DNA of 64,000 nt from Paenibacillus albiflavus (GTDB lineage: Bacteria; Bacillota; Bacilli; Paenibacillales; NBRC-103111), in contig NZ_SKFG01000003.1 in the NCBI RefSeq assembly GCF_004344915.1, forward strand, positions 124,001 to 188,000, read 5' to 3'. The position numbers and the translations under genes were made by a program. This document shows, piece by piece, positions 62,898-64,000 of this stretch (the first letter of the stretch is position 1; the number at the start of each line of letters is the position of its first letter). The notes beneath the pieces are model-generated. The model saw nothing but the letters and a program-made list of their open reading frames with translations. It did no database searches and was not told the DNA's origin.

Positions 62898-63278
62898 TTA
62901 TTTAACGCGAAGAGATTCCTCAACCTCTTCTTCAGCAGCGAAGGAAACCCCTTCAACTTTAACGTTAACTTCAACAACAGTAAGTCCTGTCATGTTCTCT
63001 AAAGCTTCACGAACATTCTGCTGTAAGTCACGGCATACTTCATGGATTTTAGAGCCGAATTGAACAATAACTCTTAAGTCAATTGCTGCTTCGACTTGTC
63101 CAACTTCAACCGTTACGCCTTTTTGCACGTTTTTGCCTGTTAGAAGCTTAGCAAGACCTTCTGACATTCCTCCTGACATCCCTGCAATACCTGGAGTCTC
63201 CATAGCTGCTAATCCAGCGATTGTTGCTACAACATCATCTGATATACGTATAATTCCTGATTGGCTTTGTTCAGACAT
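62898..63278 (-). CDS. Asp23/Gls24-family envelope stress protein
   Basis: 126 residues from ATG 63278. GIIRISDDVVATIAGLAAMETPGI near the start is the family hallmark; then LTGKNVQKGVTVEVGQVEAAIDL, and LTVVEVNVKVEGV near the end. The C-terminus is acidic. Small, cytoplasmic, abundant in Bacilli; function in envelope stress is inferred from the family. It is distinct from yloU at 31215. GGGAG before the start. Confidence 0.93.
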   Translation of the reverse strand: MSEQSQSGIIRISDDVVATIAGLAAMETPGIAGMSGGMSEGLAKLLTGKNVQKGVTVEVGQVEAAIDLRVIVQFGSKIHEVCRDLQQNVREALENMTGLTVVEVNVKVEGVSFAAEEEVEESLRVK

Positions 63279-63365
63279 TTGGACCACACTCCCTTGTAGT
63301 AGACATGCTTATATTGTAAATGATTACGCAAGGTGAAATCAAGCAATGGCTTGTATGAACTGAGA

Positions 63366-63388
63366 GTTATAAATTCTATATCACTAAA
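63366..63388 (-). repeat. Dispersed repeat TTTAGTGATATAGAATTTATAAC
   Basis: Minus-strand TTTAGTGATATAGAATTTATAAC; two bases differ from the elements at 56951 and 62779. It directly follows the T tract of the ylaN terminator (63386-63429). Confidence 0.65.
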
Positions 63389-63429
63389 AAAACAACCCTC
63401 TCCGCAATTAAATGCGGACAAGGGATGTT
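63386..63429 (-). terminator. Terminator of ylaN
   Basis: ACAACCCTCTCCGCA pairs with TGCGGACAAGGGATGT (imperfect), and seven T's follow on the minus strand. The stem includes the ylaN stop. Confidence 0.85.
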
Positions 63430-63712
63430 ATTTATATTTTAACGCTTCGTATAGTACGGCAAGATTACGTTCCAAGCGGGTTAATAGCTCTCTACCTGTC
63501 GCTTCGCTAATAAGGCCTGCTCTTGTAGCAAAATCGATCTCACGAGAGAATCCATACATTTGAGTATCGAGCACTTCCTCGTATAATGGACATTGGCGTG
63601 TCGTCAAATTCTCCATTTGAACTTCGATGAGCTTCTCTATTTTATTCGCATCCTCTTGAAGAAGAAGGAGCGCCTTCTGGTTCAATCCAAGCATCACTTC
63701 TGATGAAGACAT
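63428..63712 (-). CDS. ylaN: YlaN-family protein (DUF1507)
   Basis: 94 residues. The blocks [22 protein letters not shown] and [11 protein letters not shown] are the YlaN signatures. B. subtilis YlaN is linked to iron homeostasis through Fur. The protein is small, all-helical. ATG 63712 follows AGGGGGAAGAAT. Its gene lies between Asp23 and the partial gene at the right edge, all minus. Confidence 0.94.
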   Translation of the reverse strand: MSSSEVMLGLNQKALLLLQEDANKIEKLIEVQMENLTTRQCPLYEEVLDTQMYGFSREIDFATRAGLISEATGRELLTRLERNLAVLYEALKYK

Positions 63713-63814
63713 TTATTCTTCCCCCTTGTACCTTTCATCCATACTCCTATAAGCATTATATTAGTCGAAATTGCGGGAATATACAAGTTTTCCGTGCGCA
63801 TCGATCTTTATTCG

Positions 63815-63851
63815 CAAAAAAGGTATTCTCAGCAGTTTGAGAATACCTTTT
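63815..63851. terminator. Bidirectional terminator
   Basis: AAAAGGTATTCTCA (63818-63831) pairs perfectly with TGAGAATACCTTTT (63838-63851), A-run before and T-run after. It ends the gene that begins right of the window. Confidence 0.9.
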
Positions 63852-63859
63852 GACGCTTG

Positions 63860-64000
63860 TTATTCTTCAACTATTTTTACATTCAAATTGTGTTTAGTAA
63901 ACACATCAACCATTGCTTTCTTAGCATCTTCTGCATCTGGACCATGTACATGAAGGTCATAGGAATGTGCATCCAAAAGGGTTGTGAACAATCCCAAGAT
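63860..64000 (-). CDS. C-terminus of an unknown protein (HPr-like?)
   Basis: 46 codons and a TAA at 63860-63862; the start lies beyond the right edge. It reads ILGLFTTLLDAHSYDLHVHG near the left, then PDAEDAKKAMVDVFTKH and ends VKIVEE. The pattern resembles the last third of HPr-like small phosphocarrier proteins (hydrophobic helix, beta strand, helix). Without the catalytic His region this is only a possibility. A strong terminator follows. Confidence 0.6.
   Translation of the reverse strand: MLGLFTTLLDAHSYDLHVHGPDAEDAKKAMVDVFTKHNLNVKIVEE

Noticed and set aside
1-64000. Insertion sequences, rRNA and tRNA genes, prophage
   Set aside because: I saw no transposase frame, no rRNA or tRNA-like sequence, and no phage structural genes; the only recombinase is the fragment at 1714-1979.

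Overview
The window looks like a chromosome segment of an endospore-forming Gram-positive rod of the Paenibacillus type (family Paenibacillaceae; genus inferred, not tested). The evidence is spoVM and a SpoVIF-like gene, AGGAGG-type ribosome binding sites nearly everywhere, LexA boxes of the Bacillus CGAAC-N4-GTTCG kind, and a long block in the same order as the Bacillus subtilis 'ylo' region. Base composition is moderate in the core block and clearly AT-rich at the left edge and in parts of 10-15 kb.

Left edge (1-1,980): AT-rich accessory DNA. It holds a cut-off unknown ORF, a 164-bp attC-like imperfect palindrome (565-728), an unknown ORF with an RNxxxH motif (741-1544), a matching half-site (1574-1590), and the frameshifted C-terminal remnant of a tyrosine recombinase (1714-1979). 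The order and the boundary bases read like a small decayed integron: integrase, attI-like site, cassette, attC, next cassette. This is the most unusual part of the window.

Accessory and stress region (2-26 kb): DNA-repair and damage-response genes (exoA, DinB-family, SRAP/YedK, a YhjD-like gene behind tandem LexA boxes, an SOS-type Y-family polymerase), membrane transporters (LplT-like, POT peptide transporter), several one-regulator/one-enzyme pairs (TetR with SDR and hydrolase, MerR with VOC protein, MerR with esterase), an ABC-F ATPase with a leader peptide and attenuator, and several unknown genes. One secreted-protein gene (14234-14682) is broken by a frameshift in a T run. A 0.68-kb tandem repeat lies at 24 kb.

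Core block (26-54 kb): recG, fakB/degV, fakA, yloU (all minus), rpmB (plus), then spoVM, rpe, rsgA, prkC, prpC, rlmN, rsmB, fmt, def, priA, coaBC, rpoZ, gmk, remA, yloC, a bifunctional homocysteine methyltransferase/MTHFR, a Ca2+-type P-ATPase (all minus) and rqcH (plus). Many neighbours touch or overlap by a few bases. This is one large housekeeping module for translation, protein maturation, replication restart, fatty-acid and nucleotide metabolism and cell-wall signalling.

Right part (54-64 kb): a CapA-type lipoprotein, galU, a PHP phosphoesterase, YlbG, an asparaginase, RicF/YlbF, an M20 amidohydrolase, YugN, FtsW, an Asp23 protein and YlaN, ending in a partial gene. Two families of short dispersed palindromic repeats, both tied to transcription terminators, recur between genes from 17 kb to the right end. 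Two small genes were found by eye: spoVM (26 codons) and a 51-codon gene at 59515-59670.
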